Part shown: positions 34,843-49,085 of the stretch, one piece after another | Position numbering within the stretch: position 1 is the stretch's first letter | Layout: each line of letters starts with the position of its first letter | NCBI RefSeq assembly: GCF_020360975.1 | Contig: NW_025408669.1 | Location: forward strand, 8,276,698 to 8,340,697 | Direction of reading: 5' to 3' | From: Hirsutella rhossiliensis | Taxonomy: Eukaryota > Ascomycota > Sordariomycetes > Hypocreales > Ophiocordycipitaceae | DNA length: 64,000 nucleotides | Notes under the pieces: model-generated | Seen by the model: the letters and a program-made list of their open reading frames with translations, nothing else | Told to the model about the DNA's origin: nothing | The model's database searches: none | Made by a program: the position numbers and the translations under genes

Positions 34843-37411
34843 GCTTAAGGATATTATAAATATAAGAATAACGTAGACGAAAAGATACGTTATAAGGGAT
34901 TAACCTAAGCAATGTTATTAAAGGAAAACGGGCTCGTAGGCCTAAGAAATCCCTTATTAATAATATTATTATAAAGGTAAGTAAGTATAAGCTTTACGTT
35001 AAAGATATACCGCCTCCCCCTACCTCCTTTAACGCGGTAATAGCTTTAGAATTCGTATACGAGTAGAAGGAAGCTATAGACCGCGAAATAGAGGAAAACC
35101 TAGTAAGGGGCACGTAGAAGACTATCCTAAAAGCTATTATTAAATAGAAAGGTTACTTCCTAATCCCCTTACGTTAGGTCTTTATATATAAGACCGATAA
35201 ATAAGGGTATATTATACGCTTTAAAGTACGTATTATACTTCGTAGAGACCTATAACCTAAAGGTAACGAGGATATATATATAGCTACCCTACGAGCACGA
35301 ATATTTCGACTACTAATAGCCTTCTACTACCTCGAGGACTTTAAGATAGAATAATATAACGTAAAAATAGTATTTCTATATATAATCCTACGCTAAGAAG
35401 TCTATTACTAGCCTCTACCGGGATTCTTAATACCTAGGCTATGCCTAAAGCTATTAAAAGCACTATATAGGCTCTATATCTCTTTAAAGCTATAGTTTAA
35501 AGAGATATCTAGTTTCTTTACTAAACTAGGAGCCTAGCAGCTAGTAAAAGACGCCTATATACTAGTCTATAAGGGCGTTATTATCTTTATCTTCGTAGAT
35601 AATATTATTATAATATATCCGAAAAGGCAAAAATAATATTAGGAAGAGCTATATAAGGCTATTATAAAGAAATACACCGTTACGTATATAGGAGAGCTAC
35701 GCTAGTTCCTTAGTATTAAGATTATTAAGGATAGGGATCTTAAGAAGATATAGCTCTTATAAGCTTCTTATATCTCTAAGACCGTAAAGAAATATTATAT
35801 CCTTAATAATAATATCCTTTATAAGCCTAAGATCCCGCTAATAATAAAAGAGCTCGTCCCCTACGAAAAGCAGGCCTTAAAGGAAGAGATATATAAATAT
35901 ATCTCTTTAATTAGGTCGCTTATTTATCTAGCAATTTATACTAAGCTAGATATCGTATTTATAGCTAGAAAGCTAGCCTAATATAATTATAACCCTAGGC
36001 CGCGCTATAGGCACGAAGCACGTAAGTGCCTAGCTTACCTTTATTATACGAGAAACCGCTATATCTACTTTACGGCGATAAACCTAATAAGGCGGCTAAT
36101 ATATATATCCGACTCCTTATATGCTAATAACCTAGAGACTAGGAAGTCCTTATAAGGATACGTATTCCTACTTCTTAGTAGGCTAATTAACTAGAAAGCT
36201 ATTAAGTAAGCTACTATAATAACGTCCTTTATAAAAGCTAAATTATTAGCACTCTTATAGATAGCTAAGGAATAGGTAGCATTTAGCTAACTAATTAAGG
36301 AGCTTAGCATTAGTATTAAAGGGACTATAAAGCTCTAATATAATAACCTTTAGACTATTAGGCTTCTAACTAAATTAAGCGCGAAGCTTAAGATAAACCT
36401 TAAGCACGTTAACGTTTATAGATACTAGCTTCGTTAAGGGGTATAGTAAGATCGGATATAAGTTAGCTAGATCGTATTAGTAAACAACCTAGCTAATAGT
36501 ATAATAAAGGCGCTTATATACTAGAAGTATTAGAGCTTTATTAAGTAACTAAGACTAGTAATATAGCTAGAAGATATATTAAGAGATAATATACCTAACT
36601 ACTATATTAAGGCGTAATGTCTCCTTATTATAGTAAACTTAATAATCGCTAGATCCCGATAAGAAGAGCACTACTATATATACTAAGATTAGGGGATTCT
36701 AATAGCGTAGTTAGATCTTAATTTAGTTAAGAAACTATAAAGATCTAAGGGGTAGAAGTTAGCCTTATTTACTACTAAGAAGTAAAGCTATTACTAAACT
36801 ACCCCTTAATTAATATAATACTATAGCGCTTAAACTTACGATAATCGCGATAGCTTTACTAAATTAAGACTAATTAATATAAGGAATATATTATTAGAAA
36901 GCCTACCTTTAGGATTACTTTTATCCTAAATAATAACGTCGCTAGCAAAGGTACTATAGTACCTAGGCTACTTAAAGGGATGCCCTACTATGCCCCTCCT
37001 TATAAGGAAGGTTATAAATATAACTTATAACTACTAGTTAAACGGTAAGAGTAGGTTATATAACCCTATTAATCGTAAGTTTAACTCCCCTTAGGGCGGA
37101 AGAGTAGGTTATATAACTATGCCCTAGGGGGGGCGCGGTTAATAAACTTAGGGGCCTAAGGAGATAGGATATATAGAGGAGGGTTCTCCTTATATCCTAT
37201 CCTCTTAGGTCCCGGCTTTTGCCTTTTACTATATTTACCTCCTTAAATAGATAGCAAAGCAATAATTAAGAGCCTCCCCTATTTTTAGATAACCTCCTTA
37301 AATAGATAGTAAAGCAGCCGAATTTAATATCGGAATAGCCTTATATTTATTAGACTAAACCCTCCTCTACCTATTGCCCTACTATCTAGAAGCTAGGGTA
37401 GTAAGGGGGTA

Positions 37412-37740
37412 TATTAAGGAGAGTAGGTATAAGAGGCTATAGTTATACTTAGTAGACTTAAGAGAGTAGGTATAAGAGGCTATAGTTATACCTAGTAGAC
37501 CTAATAGTTATATATAAGGAAGCCTGCCTAACTAATATAACTCCCCTAGCCTAAGGATATTATATAAGCCTAACTTAAGGATAGGAATATCCTAATACCC
37601 TCTTTTAGCTAGCTATATATAGTTACTATACCTATATAAGCCCCTCCCTTATCTTAATAGATAGACTAAGAGATATATTACTAAATTTACCTTTCTATGC
37701 CCTTATTTCTTTTACTATGCTCTTAAGCCTCTACTTAAGA
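37412..37740 (+). repeat. 3' LTR of Copia-2
   Basis: 329 bp; it pairs with 24909-25256 and ends ACTTAAGA immediately before the ACTTC duplication. Confidence 0.85.
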
Positions 37741-40626
37741 ACTTCCTATATATAGAACTTATATTTCTTTAGTTTAACTAGTAATTTCGTATTTTAAAGT
37801 ACGCGGAGTACCTTATAAATATATTCCTTATATTCTTCTAAGGTATCTAAGAAGATTAAGATATTATCTAGGTATACTACTATAAAGATATCTAAGTATT
37901 TATATAGGATATTATTAATTATCTATTAGAAGGTAGCTAGTATATTTATAAGTCTAAATAGTATTACTAGATATTTAAACAGTCTAAATCTCGTTCTAAA
38001 GGCTATTATCTATTTATATCCCTTTTTTATATATATTAAGTTATAAGCGCCTTTAAGATTAAGGGCTATAAACTATTTTTTACTATATAATCGATCTTAT
38101 AGTTCCGATATAAGTAGTAATAGTATTCGGTCTTTTATTATAATATCGTTTAAGCGTCTATAGTTAATAACTAGTTATAGCTTACTATTTTTCTTTAAAA
38201 TAAATATAACTAAATAGCCTACTTTAGATATTAATATTTATATATATCCCTTTTATAGATTCTCGTTAAGGTAGTTATATAGCGTTTATAGTTACTTTTC
38301 GTTTAAGTTATAGATTTTTATACTAAAGGTTAAGTTTTCGTTTAGCGTCTTTTTATATTTCGCGTAGTATTTCTATATCGAATTTCCCTTAGTTAAATAT
38401 AGCTTATAGCCTTTATATATATTACTAATAATCTTTTAGTATAATATTATATCGTTTATACTATAATTATACTTTTTCGTATTTATAAACTCTATAGTTT
38501 AAGTATATATATTCGTTATAATCTTCTTTATTATATTTAACTTTTTATATAAGTCTTTAAAAGATTAAGGCTTTAAATACTTTAAAGCGAGTAGCGTTAT
38601 ACTATTCCTTTATTTTAGTATATTTATAGATTTTATATATCTCTAAAAGATATCTTATTAATAAACTATAGTTATCGCGGTATTTAAGTAGCATACTATA
38701 ATCGGGTTCTAATAATATAACTTAGTTGTTTAGGTAGCGTTAATTAATTTTCTAGTAGTTTAGTTTTATACTTAGGTAGGGTTTTAAAAGTACTTATCCC
38801 TTAAACCTAACTAAGAAGGTATTATATTATACCTTTATCTAGAAGTATATTTTATAATTTAGGTAAACGTATAATATCTATAAAATATACTTATAGCGCT
38901 TATAAGTAAGTAGTATTTATAGATTATCTTTAAATTCTCCTTATAGTTACTATTTTTATTTTAAAGCTATAAAGGTATTAACTATAGTAATAGCTATAGT
39001 ATAGTCTCCTTTATATAGTACTAGTTAATATTAAATTATTATAGCGTATTAGTTTTCTATAAGAATTTAAGGTATTTATTAAGTTTTAATTTTAAGTATT
39101 TATTTAAATTCTTCGAAGTATAGAGTATATCCTTTAATTATAGTATTTTCCCTTATTAATAAGGGTAGTAGTATAAGTTCGTTCTAATCTTCTATTTCTC
39201 TAGGTATTTCTTATTCTTTAGAGCTTATATTATCGATACTTTATTATTTCTCTTTAAGTTATTATCTAAGTTTTATAAGTATAAGGGCTATATCTATATC
39301 TTCTTTATTATATTATTTATAGACTACCTATTGTTATTATCGATTTTTATTTTATATATCTTCCTAGAATTATTTACTATTCTTCTTAATCTAGTCTTAA
39401 GAGACTCCTTTAAGATAAGGGTATTTAAGTTCTATAAATTTAACTTATTTCTATATTTTAAGATTCTTTTATTATATTATTATAAGTGTCTTCTTTAATA
39501 GCTTTAAGAACTATTTAATACCGTTCTTATCGCTTAAGTATACTATATATTCGTTATTATAATATATATTCTAACTAAGGAGTTTATACTTTAGTTTCTA
39601 TCTATTAGTAGCGTTTAGGTATTTCTTACCTTTTAAGGCTAGTACCTAGTAGGATTTCGTCTTATTATAAGGTTATTTATATTCTTTAAAATAATATCTA
39701 AGTTTCCTATAATTAAAATACTTTCCTTTTCTTTTTTATATTATATTTAGGTCTATCTTACCTAGGCTAGTTATATAGGTATAGGTAATAAGAGTTTCGC
39801 GCTTCTTTTTATAGTTAGCGTATTAGTTAAAGTTATTCTTATAAAAAGGGTTTTAGTTTCCTCTTCTTTATTTCTTTTCTTAGCGTTATATATACTATCT
39901 ATCGTTAATTTATACTACTATAGTAATATAGTCCGAGAGGTTATTAAGTCGATTTTCCTTATAGAGCTTATCCTTAACTTCTTTTTAAGCCTATTATAAA
40001 ATCGTAATATAAGAGGTTCGTTGTCTTAATTAAGCTTTAAGGTAACTTAACGGAACTTTATAGTATAATTTAATACTAAGATCCTTTATTAAAGTTCTTA
40101 AAGTTTTTATTTAGCTTCTTATTTCTTATTAGTTATTCTAAATACCTTTATAATAGCTTCTTTAAATCCTTAAAAACTAGTAAAGACTTTATCTATCTTA
40201 TTATCTCGTTGCGTTAGTTAGTTATTAAGAAAATCCTTTATAATAGGTCTAAACTAAGCGAGTACTATTCTAAATAAATAATTTCCTATATAAAGTACCT
40301 TTTTAACTAGGTCTAATAGTTTAATAAGGTAAAACTAATAGTAGGCCTTAAGTTAGGTAAGAAAGTCTTAAAGTATACTATAAGTACTATTAAATAGTCC
40401 TAGCTATTTTAGTTTAACTACTTCTCTAAGGTCCCTAACTTATCTATTACCTCTTTTATTTATAAGTAACTATACCTTATATTAAAGGGTAATAATCTGG
40501 CGTATTATATCCTAAGGCGATATAGTAGCTCTAGAGTTAGTTAATCTAGCTTACTATATAGGTATATTAATAGTTACGATATTACTTAGAGTAACGCGGT
40601 ATTATATTAAATAAGAGCTTTTAACG

Positions 40627-41110
40627 TATAACGACTAGTATTATTCCTAAGGGATAAACCTATTAAGGGGTTTATATTAATAGATATAATAGGGCGTAGT
40701 CTAAGTAATAATAAGTATATTATGTTAGTAATAAGTTAGAGGTTATAGACTATAGACTATAACTAAGTAATTAAGTAATCGGAATTAAAAGTAAGATTAT
40801 AATAAAGATTATAATAATTATAATATTAAAAGCTATCGAGCTATCTATCTAAAGGAGTATTCCGTTCCTTCCTTATATACCTTAAGAGCTTCCTTAGATC
40901 GCTAAGAGTACTAGGTAATCCTATAGCCTAGGAGCGCTAGAGCGCTAAAGCGATCCTACGATCCTAGCTATAGAGCGTTAAAGCGTTTAAGTAACCTATT
41001 ACTCTAAACTTAATTAGCCCGTTAGTCTATTTAATATTCCTTACTCCCTATATTATATGCCCTTATAATATATACTAGTCCCCGCGGTTTACTAGACTAT
41101 AGTCGTAATA
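40627..41110 (-). repeat. 5' LTR of Gypsy-1
   Basis: 484 bp, same length as its partner at 21532-22015. Confidence 0.85.
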
Positions 41111-42738
41111 ATAGGATCTAGCCTTTTATATATAACTATATAGCTTAGGCCGCGGCTTAAGCCTATAACCTATAATAGTTAAAGACTCTTATATAATGCT
41201 CTTCCTTAAGCGCGGTATAGCGCTGCTTTATTAACGGCTTCTATATAATTAAGCCTATCCCGCTAGCTCCTCCCTACCCTTTCCTATTAATTAAGCTAGC
41301 TTTACTAGCTTTATTATCCCCGCGCTTATTAGCCTAGGTAGCTAGAACTTAGTTCTATACTTATCGGCTAGCTAGCTATTTAAATAAGCGCGTAACCTAT
41401 TATATACGCCCTTAGGTAGCCGGCGGCCGGCCTAGACCTATATAAGTATTAGGTTACCTATCCCCTTAGCTTTAAGTAGCCTCCTTTACTAAGGGGTATA
41501 TAAGGCGGTATCCCCTCCTTCTCTCTTCCTTTCCTTCTTTCCTTCCTTTAACTATAGTAATAGTATTAATAAGTAGATTTTACTTTACTTAAAGCGTTAG
41601 TATATTCCTAGCTATATAAGCCGCTCTATTAATATATACTTAGAGTAGTAGTAGTAGTAATAATAATAGCCCTAATAATAATAATAATAACTTTAACTAG
41701 TAAGTTCCGCGCCCTATAAAGTAGGAGGCTATATTCTATTATACTAACTTTTATAATAAATATATCTACCTCTCCCTCTCTTACCTCCTCCTTCTTAGAG
41801 TATATAGAGTCGTTTATCGACGCTGTGCTAGCCGCGGCCGACGATAGCTCTACCGCTGCCGCCGCTCTTACCCGCGCCCTTACTACCGCTCCTACCGCCG
41901 CCGCCGCTACCTCTATTATACTATTTACCCTTACGTCGCCCCTTAAGGTAATAACGCTGTCCCCGCCGCTACCTATAACGCCCGGCCCCTCGGCCCCCGC
42001 CTTTATATCCGCTACCCCTATAAGTCTATAATTAAATAAGTATAATAAATATTATCCGCTAACCTCCTATAGTATAAGAGCTAAGTATAGGCCGGCGCCG
42101 CTTACTCGGCCCCCTATATACGTTATATATTATAAGAGCTCGACTACTCTAACTAGGCCGGGCGCCGCCGCGGTAGTAGCTACTATTAATATATATACGC
42201 CGGCCGCGCTTATAAGGCGGCGCCTCCTATCTTACTCGCTACGGCGTTAGCTTAGAAGGCCGGCTTATATAAGTAGGCGTAGGGGGCTACTAAGAAGCGC
42301 CTTACCACCGCCGCCGCTATATATCGTAACCTCTACGCCCTTAAGCGATAAGGCCTTATACTTAAGTTAGTCTTTACTCCTCCGCTCCTTTACTTCCGCC
42401 TTTAATATACCTAGCGCTAGGGATACTGCCTTTATTACCCTATCGGCGGTCCCTTTAGCCGTGCCCGCCTCTACTACTACCGCTACCCCTACTACCGCCG
42501 CTAGCCGCTACCCCTTTACCCTTAGAGCCGCCGCTGCCGCCGACTAGCTTATAGGCTTAGAGGGCTGCCTTAGCGCCTTAGAGACCGCCGCCGCCGCTAA
42601 TAAGAAGGAGGAAGAGGCCGAAAAGGATAATAATAAAAAAGATAATAATAAGGATAACGATAATTATAAGGAATAAGCTTAGGTAGTTTAAGGGCTTTAC
42701 TTTATAATAAACGCTATTTTTATCTTTACTTATACTAT
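41111..42738 (-). mobile_element. Gypsy-3b, 3' end fragment
   Basis: Remainder of the split 3' LTR (41111-41199) and about 1.5 kb of the 3' internal region, matching Gypsy-3a 54150-55668 in reverse. It carries a copy of the Gypsy-3 antisense ORF (41756-42676 on the plus strand). Gypsy-2 interrupts it at 42739; the expected continuation is not found beyond the far end of Gypsy-2. Confidence 0.8.
41756..42676 (+). pseudogene. Antisense ORF of Gypsy-3b (unknown function)
   Basis: One frame of 307 codons can be followed through RIP-type stops and lines up with the antisense ORF of Gypsy-3a. The presumed ATG reads ATA (41756). The protein is rich in Ala, Pro, Ser and Thr in its first third (FIDAVLAAADD near 41815), then has a basic segment (IRRRLLSYSLRR) and PPPP. 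A short leucine heptad-like stretch (LIGLEGCLSALE) follows, then a Lys/Glu/Asp/Asn tail. It opposes the transcription of its host element. I do not recognise the family. Confidence 0.6.
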
Positions 42739-43222
42739 TATAATAACTAGTAATATTCTTAAGGGATAAACTTATTAAGGGGTTTATATTAATAGATATA
42801 ATAAGGCATAGTTTAAGTAGAAATAAATATATTATATTAGTAATAAGTTAGAGGTTATAAACTATAAACTATAACTAGGTAATTAAGTAATTAAAATTAA
42901 AGATAAGATTATAATAAAGATTATAATAATTATAATATTAAAAGCTATTAAGCTATCTATTTAAAGGAGTATTTTATTCCTTCTTTATATATCTTAAGAA
43001 CTTTCTTAGATCGCTAAGAGTACTAGGTAATCTTATTACCTAAGAGCGCTAAAGCGCTAGAGTAACCCTATAATCCTAGCTATAAAGCGTTAGGGCGCTA
43101 AAGTAACTTATTACTTTAAACTTAATTAGCTTATTAGTCTATTTAATATTCCTTACTCCTTATATTATATATCCTTATAATAGGTATTAGTTATTATAGG
43201 TCGCTAAACTATAGTTATAATA
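42739..43222 (-). repeat. 3' LTR of Gypsy-2
   Basis: 484 bp, aligned along its length with the Gypsy-1 LTRs and strongly RIPped. Confidence 0.85.
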
Positions 43223-46200
43223 AGATACCTCCTTTCTTTTTAGTCTTATCCCTAAGGCCTATTACCTTAGCCGCTATATATAAATATACCTTTATCGCGT
43301 TATATATAAGTATATCGTTCTTTATTCTTTTATCCTTTTAAGATATACTACTAATAGTATATCTAGTTATATTTAAAAATCCTATTCTTATAATTCTAAT
43401 AAACTATATTAACGATTAAAGCTAGTATCCTAGACTAATATCTATAGTATTAAAATTATACCTTACTCTTATTATTTTCGGTTAAGCTAAACTTATAAAG
43501 TTAGCGAGCGTTTTAATTAGTATTTTAAATATACCTTTATAGGCCGTTCTTATAATAGTTATAATATAGCGTCTACTTATTTATTTTATCCCTTTCCTTC
43601 CTTACTATTCTTTTTACTAATATACTTTCTTTTTTAGTTTATTATATAATAAATTAATAATAAAAGATTAATTTAAATAAATAGAAAGTAAAAGAAGTAT
43701 TAAAGGAAGTAATAGCTTACCTAGCTTAGATTAAAAAATAAAAGCTTTTATTAAAAGACTAAGGTAGTAAGTTATTTTAGTAGGGTATATAAGCTATTAA
43801 TAGAGAAGATAGTATAATATATTCTTCTTAAGATAAGTTAGTTTATTTATTAAATAAGGAAACTATTACTATTAGCGAGGTTTAATCGTTTAATATCTTA
43901 AATATATTAAACTAAGATAGTATTCTTAGTAACCTTATATTTCTAAGTAAGGGTTCGCTTAGTAAAACTATTAAAGTAGAGAACTATAGTAAGTTAAGTA
44001 CTTAAGTAGTTCCTAAGTATTTTCCTTTAGTTTATATCCTTCTTATTTAATAAGGTATTCTTATTACTAACCTTATTTTCTTATATCTAGTATTTATTTA
44101 GCTTTATATTCTTAATTATTATTAACTTTAACTTTTTCCTATAGTTTAGCGTTTTATAGTACTAGTTTTAATAATAAGATATAAAATATTAAGTATATTT
44201 ATATTATTATTAGTAGCGAAAGTTTATAGTTAACTTTTAAAATAGCTTTCTTAACCTTAAATAGTCTAAGTTTCTTAAAATCTAATTTATTACTTAGTCG
44301 TTTTATTTTAATATTTCGTTATATAAGGTAGACTATATCTCCCTTTTAAAAGATTAGTCTTTATAATCTTTTTAATTAAAGTCCTTACTATATTTCTTTA
44401 TATAATTTTTATAGCTAATCTACTTATAATATCGCTCGTTTTACTTATAGTCCTTATTAAGTAACCTTAAATACTTTTAAGTTATATTTATAATTAGTAT
44501 ATATTAGTAAGAGCTTAGTTATTTCTATAACTAAGCTATTATAAGCTAGTTATATTATTAGTAGCTATTTAACTTAATCGTTTTATTTATAGCTAATATA
44601 GTATTATAAATATTATTTAAGCGTTTAGTTAAGTCGTTTTATTTATCTATTTATTTATAAGTAATAAGCTATACTAAGCTTATATTTTATCCCTAATTAT
44701 ACTATAAGAGCTTATTAAAATTTAGCTATAAATATACTTCTTTTATTAAAGATAATCTTATTTAGTAGTTTATAATTACTAATAATAGTTTATAGGAATA
44801 TATATACTAGCTCTTTTATATTACTTACTTCTTTATATAGTAAAAAGTATTATTCTTTATTAATCTATTAGTAATAACGAATATACTATTATACTAAACG
44901 TTAGTTATAAGTTCTTTTAATAGTAGTAGCTTTATAATATAGTTAAAAGCTATTAAATCCTATAGTTTCTCTAGTTCTAATAGCGGTTATAATTCTCTAT
45001 ATAGTTTATATTATTTAGCTTTACTTTATATATAAAGTTTATATTCTTTAATAACTTATTATACTACTTCTTTAAGCTATAAGAAGTTATATTATTATTT
45101 AATCCGTTTTATTATTCTTTAGATTCCTTAGTATCTATATATTAGATATTTATATATATCTTATATAACTTTATCTTATAATTCTAATAGTATATAGATT
45201 TTAATTTTATATATTTAAAATTCTAAATATTCTATATAATATCTATTTAATACTTTATATTCTTTTATTTATTTTAGGATCTTTTAGTATATTAAGTTAT
45301 TAAGCTATACTTTAAATATTATATTTAGCTATTATTACTAATAGTTCTTATTTTTATTTATTTCTAAAAGCTATCCTTTTACTATAGGTGCTCTTATATT
45401 ATAGTTACTTTATTAACTAAGGGTATTAGCTTAACTATTTTCTATTCCTTTTTTATAGATTATTTTACAGTTAAAATTTAATAAGTATTTAGCCTATTAA
45501 ATCTATTATCCGTTTAACTATTATATTATTATAAAGTATAAGATATTTTTATAATCTATATAAACCTTAACTTTATACTTACTTTTAAGAAGGTTATATT
45601 AAAATTCGTTAAAAGTTTAAATAATTATAAGGAATTCTTTATTATAGATAAAGTAATTAAGTTCTATGCTATATAGCTTCTTTAAATAAAATATAATTAG
45701 TTATAGTCTTTCTTTATTATCTTTTTATCCGATTTATACTCTTAAAGTAAAGTTTAATATTCTAGTTTTAAGTTTAATTTATCGTTTTAAATTAAAGGTA
45801 GTTAAAACTAGTTCTTTTATAATTATAGTCTTAATATAATCGAAAGCTTTATTAGCTTTATCGTCCTATATATATTCTTCTTCTTTCTTTATTAAGTTAT
45901 ATAGTAGTATTATAATCTTTCTAAAATCTTTAATAAATCGTTAGTAGTAATTTATAAATCCTAAGAAACTTTATATATCCTTAATATTCTTAAGCGTTAG
46001 CTATTCTTTAACTAAGTTAATCTTATCTTATTATATTTATATCTCTCTTAATAAGATTATATATTTAAGGAAGTTTACTTCTTATATATAAAACTTACTT
46101 TTCTTTAGTTTAACTAATAACTTTATATTTTAAAGTATATAAAGTACCTTATAAATATATTCCTTATATTCTTCTAAGGTATCTAAGAAGATTAAGATAT

Positions 46201-48899
46201 TATCTAAGTATACTACTATAAAGATATCTAAGTATTTATATAGGATACTATTAATTATCTATTAAAAAGTAGCTAGTATATTTATAAGTTTAAATAGTAT
46301 TACTAGATATTTAAATAATCTAAAATTTATTTTAAAAGCTATTATCTATTTATATCCCTTTTTTATATATATTAAGTTATAGGCGCCTTTAAGGTTAAAG
46401 GCTATAAACTATTTTTTACTATATAGTCGATCTTATAGTTTTTATATAAGTAGTAATAGTATTCGATCTTTTATTATAATATTATTTAAGCGCCTATAGT
46501 TAATAACTAGTTATAGCTTACTATTCTTCTTTAAAATAAATATAACTAGGTAGCTTATTTTAAATATTAACGTTTATATATATCCCTTTTATAGATTCTT
46601 ATTAAGGTAGTTATATAGCGTTTATAGTTACTTTTTATTTACGTTATAAATCTTTTAAAACGTCGGCGTTATTCTATCCTTAATATAAATTTTATAGTCT
46701 TATTAGCTATATTTAAGTAACCCTATCTTAAGTTCTTTCTTAAAGGGTTTATTATATTTCTAGTATTCCTAAGGGATATTCTTTATTCTATCTTATAGGC
46801 TTTATATTTTTTTTAAGAGCTAGTTTCTCTTAACTTAAGCTCTTTATTAATATATTTAAGGTCTTTCCTTAAAGTAGTAATAACTCTTTAGATCTTTATA
46901 TTATATCTTTTCTTTTATTTATATTAGATTCTAAGTTATATAGCTATATTAGTTAGTATATAGGTCTTATTAATCGATTTTATTATATCTACTAGTTTAG
47001 TTATTATTTTTATTTTTATTACTAAAGCCTATAATAATTTACTTAAATAGTTATCTTTTATATCTTATTTAGTAGCTAAACTATTATAAAAATTAATTTT
47101 CTTTTAAATTTACTAGTCTTAGAAACTTATATCTTTATCTTAGTATAGCTAGCTAGTTTTCTAGCTAATTAATAGGTTGCTCTCTTATAGCTATAAAAGT
47201 CTTAATATAAGGTTATATTCTTTAATATCTATAATATTAAAGTTAACCTATTTATTATAGCCTTAAATACTAATATTAAGGTAATTAATCTCTATATTAA
47301 TAATTTTATTATTATAGTTAAAGGCCTCTCCTTTAATATTTATAAGTTTATATAAGACTTTCTTATATCTTTATATAAGTTAGTAATAATTAATAACTCT
47401 AAGTAAAACGTAATTACTTATTACGCTATAATTTAAAAGTATATATATATAATATCCCGCGATTTAAATATCTAATACTATTTAATTACTATAGCTTACT
47501 ATTACTATATATAGGGTCTTTAGATCTTATTATATTTTACTAGTCTATAGCCCTTTTATAAATAGTATACCTTATTTTTTACTTAGTCTTTATTTATTTT
47601 ATTTAGGTATTCTTCTTTAATTTATTATTAATATCGTATCTTTATATTTTTATTATATAGTATTATATTAAGGCTTAAGAGACTAACTTCCTATAAGTAA
47701 TTAAAGATTTCTTATTTCTTAACGCTATATCGTTTATATTATACTACTTTATAGTTACTTATATACTATACTTTATAATTCTATTAATTTTATTACTAAA
47801 GGTTAAGCTTTCGTTTTATATCTTTTTATTTTATATATAGTATTTCTATATCGATTCTTTATTAGTTAAATATAGCTTATAGCCTTTATATATATTACTA
47901 ATAATCTTTTAGTATACTATTATATTATTTATACTATACTTATACTTTTTTATATTTATAAACTCTATAGTTTAAGTATATATATTTATTATAATCTTCT
48001 TTATTATATTTAATTTATTATATAAGTCTTTAAAAGATTAATAGTTTAAATACCTTAAAGTAAGTAGCGCTATACTATTCCTTTATTTTAGTATATTTAT
48101 AGATTTTATATATCTTTAAAAGATATCTTATTAATAAACCATAATTATTATAGTATATAAGTAGTATACTATAATTAGGTTTTAATAATATAACTTAGCT
48201 ATTTAGGTAGTTTTAATCGATTTTCTAATAGTTTAGTTTTATACTTAAGTAAGGTTTTAAAAGTACTTATCCTTTAAACTTAACTAAGAAAGCATTATAT
48301 CTTACCTTTATCTAAAAGTATATTATATAATCTAGGTAAATATATAATATCTATAAAATATACTTATATTACTTATAAGTAAGTAGTATTTATAGGTCGT
48401 TTTGAAATTCTCCTTATAGTTACTATTCTTATTATAAAGCTATAAAGATATTAATTATAGTAATAGCTATAGTATAGTCTCTTTTATATACTACTAGTTA
48501 ATACTAAATTAATATAGCTTATTTATTTTCTATAAGAATTTAAGGTATTTATTAGGTTTTAATTTTAAGTATTTCTTTAAATTCTTTAAAGTATAAAGTA
48601 TATTCTTTAATTATAGTATTTTCTCTTAGTAATAAAGGTAGTAGTATAAGTTTATTCTTATCTTTTATTTCTCTAGGTATTTCTTATTCTTTAAAGCTTA
48701 TATTATTAATACTTTATTATTCCTCCTTAGGTTATTATCTAAGTCTTATAAATATAAGGGCTATATTTATATCTTCTTTATTATATTATTTATAGACTAC
48801 TTATTATTATTATTAATATTTATTTTATATATCTTCTTAGAATTATTTACTATTCTTTTTAATTTAGTTTTAAGAGACTCCTTTAAGATAAGGGTATTT

Positions 48900-49085
48900 T
48901 ATATAAGAGTCTTTAACTATTATAGGTTATAGGCTTAGGCTACGGCCTAAGCTATATAGTTACGTACGGAGGGCCGGATCCTATACGTATATATACGGGC
49001 TAGCCGCGTATAGGAGAGCTCTATATAGCTTATTAATATTATCCTATAGACGGCACCTACGCGTACGCCTCTACCTACTCCGTGA
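48900..49085 (+). repeat. 5' LTR of Gypsy-3a
   Basis: 186 bp starting TATATAAGAG; the copy at 55669-55854 has the same length and few differences. Confidence 0.9.

Larger units (their letters stand above)
24909..37740 (+). mobile_element. Copia-2, Ty1/copia retrotransposon split by Copia-1e
   Basis: LTRs 24909-25256 and 37412-37740 with target duplication ACTTC (24904-24908, 37741-37745). The empty site is readable in Gypsy-2 near 46073. Internal DNA is 25257-28574 and 34843-37411. The aspartic protease motif reads D-L-G-A-D at 26658-26672, consistent with DSGAD after one C-to-T change. The RT region near 35150-35300 contains the copia-typical block RWVFIYKTDK, and the catalytic motif reads FVDN (35592-35603). 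A polypurine tract (AAGGGGG) precedes the right LTR. Confidence 0.85.
21532..41110 (-). mobile_element. Gypsy-1, Ty3/gypsy retrotransposon split by Copia-2
   Basis: Two 484-bp LTRs (21532-22015, 40627-41110) and a 5-bp target duplication ATAGG bound the element. Its own internal DNA is 22016-24903 and 37746-40626; the rest is nested Copia-2. On the minus strand gag is at the right and integrase/RNase H-side sequence at the left. The reverse transcriptase reads clearly near 37840-38310 (YRRLNDIIIKDR, then YLDN in place of YLDD at 37863-37874). Compared with Gypsy-2 it lacks about 1.1 kb between gag and RT, which includes the protease region. Confidence 0.85.

Noticed and set aside
46660..47795. 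A 1.1-kb independent transposon inserted in Gypsy-2
   Set aside because: It reads as gag zinc-knuckle and protease sequence in line with the element, so absence from Gypsy-1 is better explained as a deletion there.
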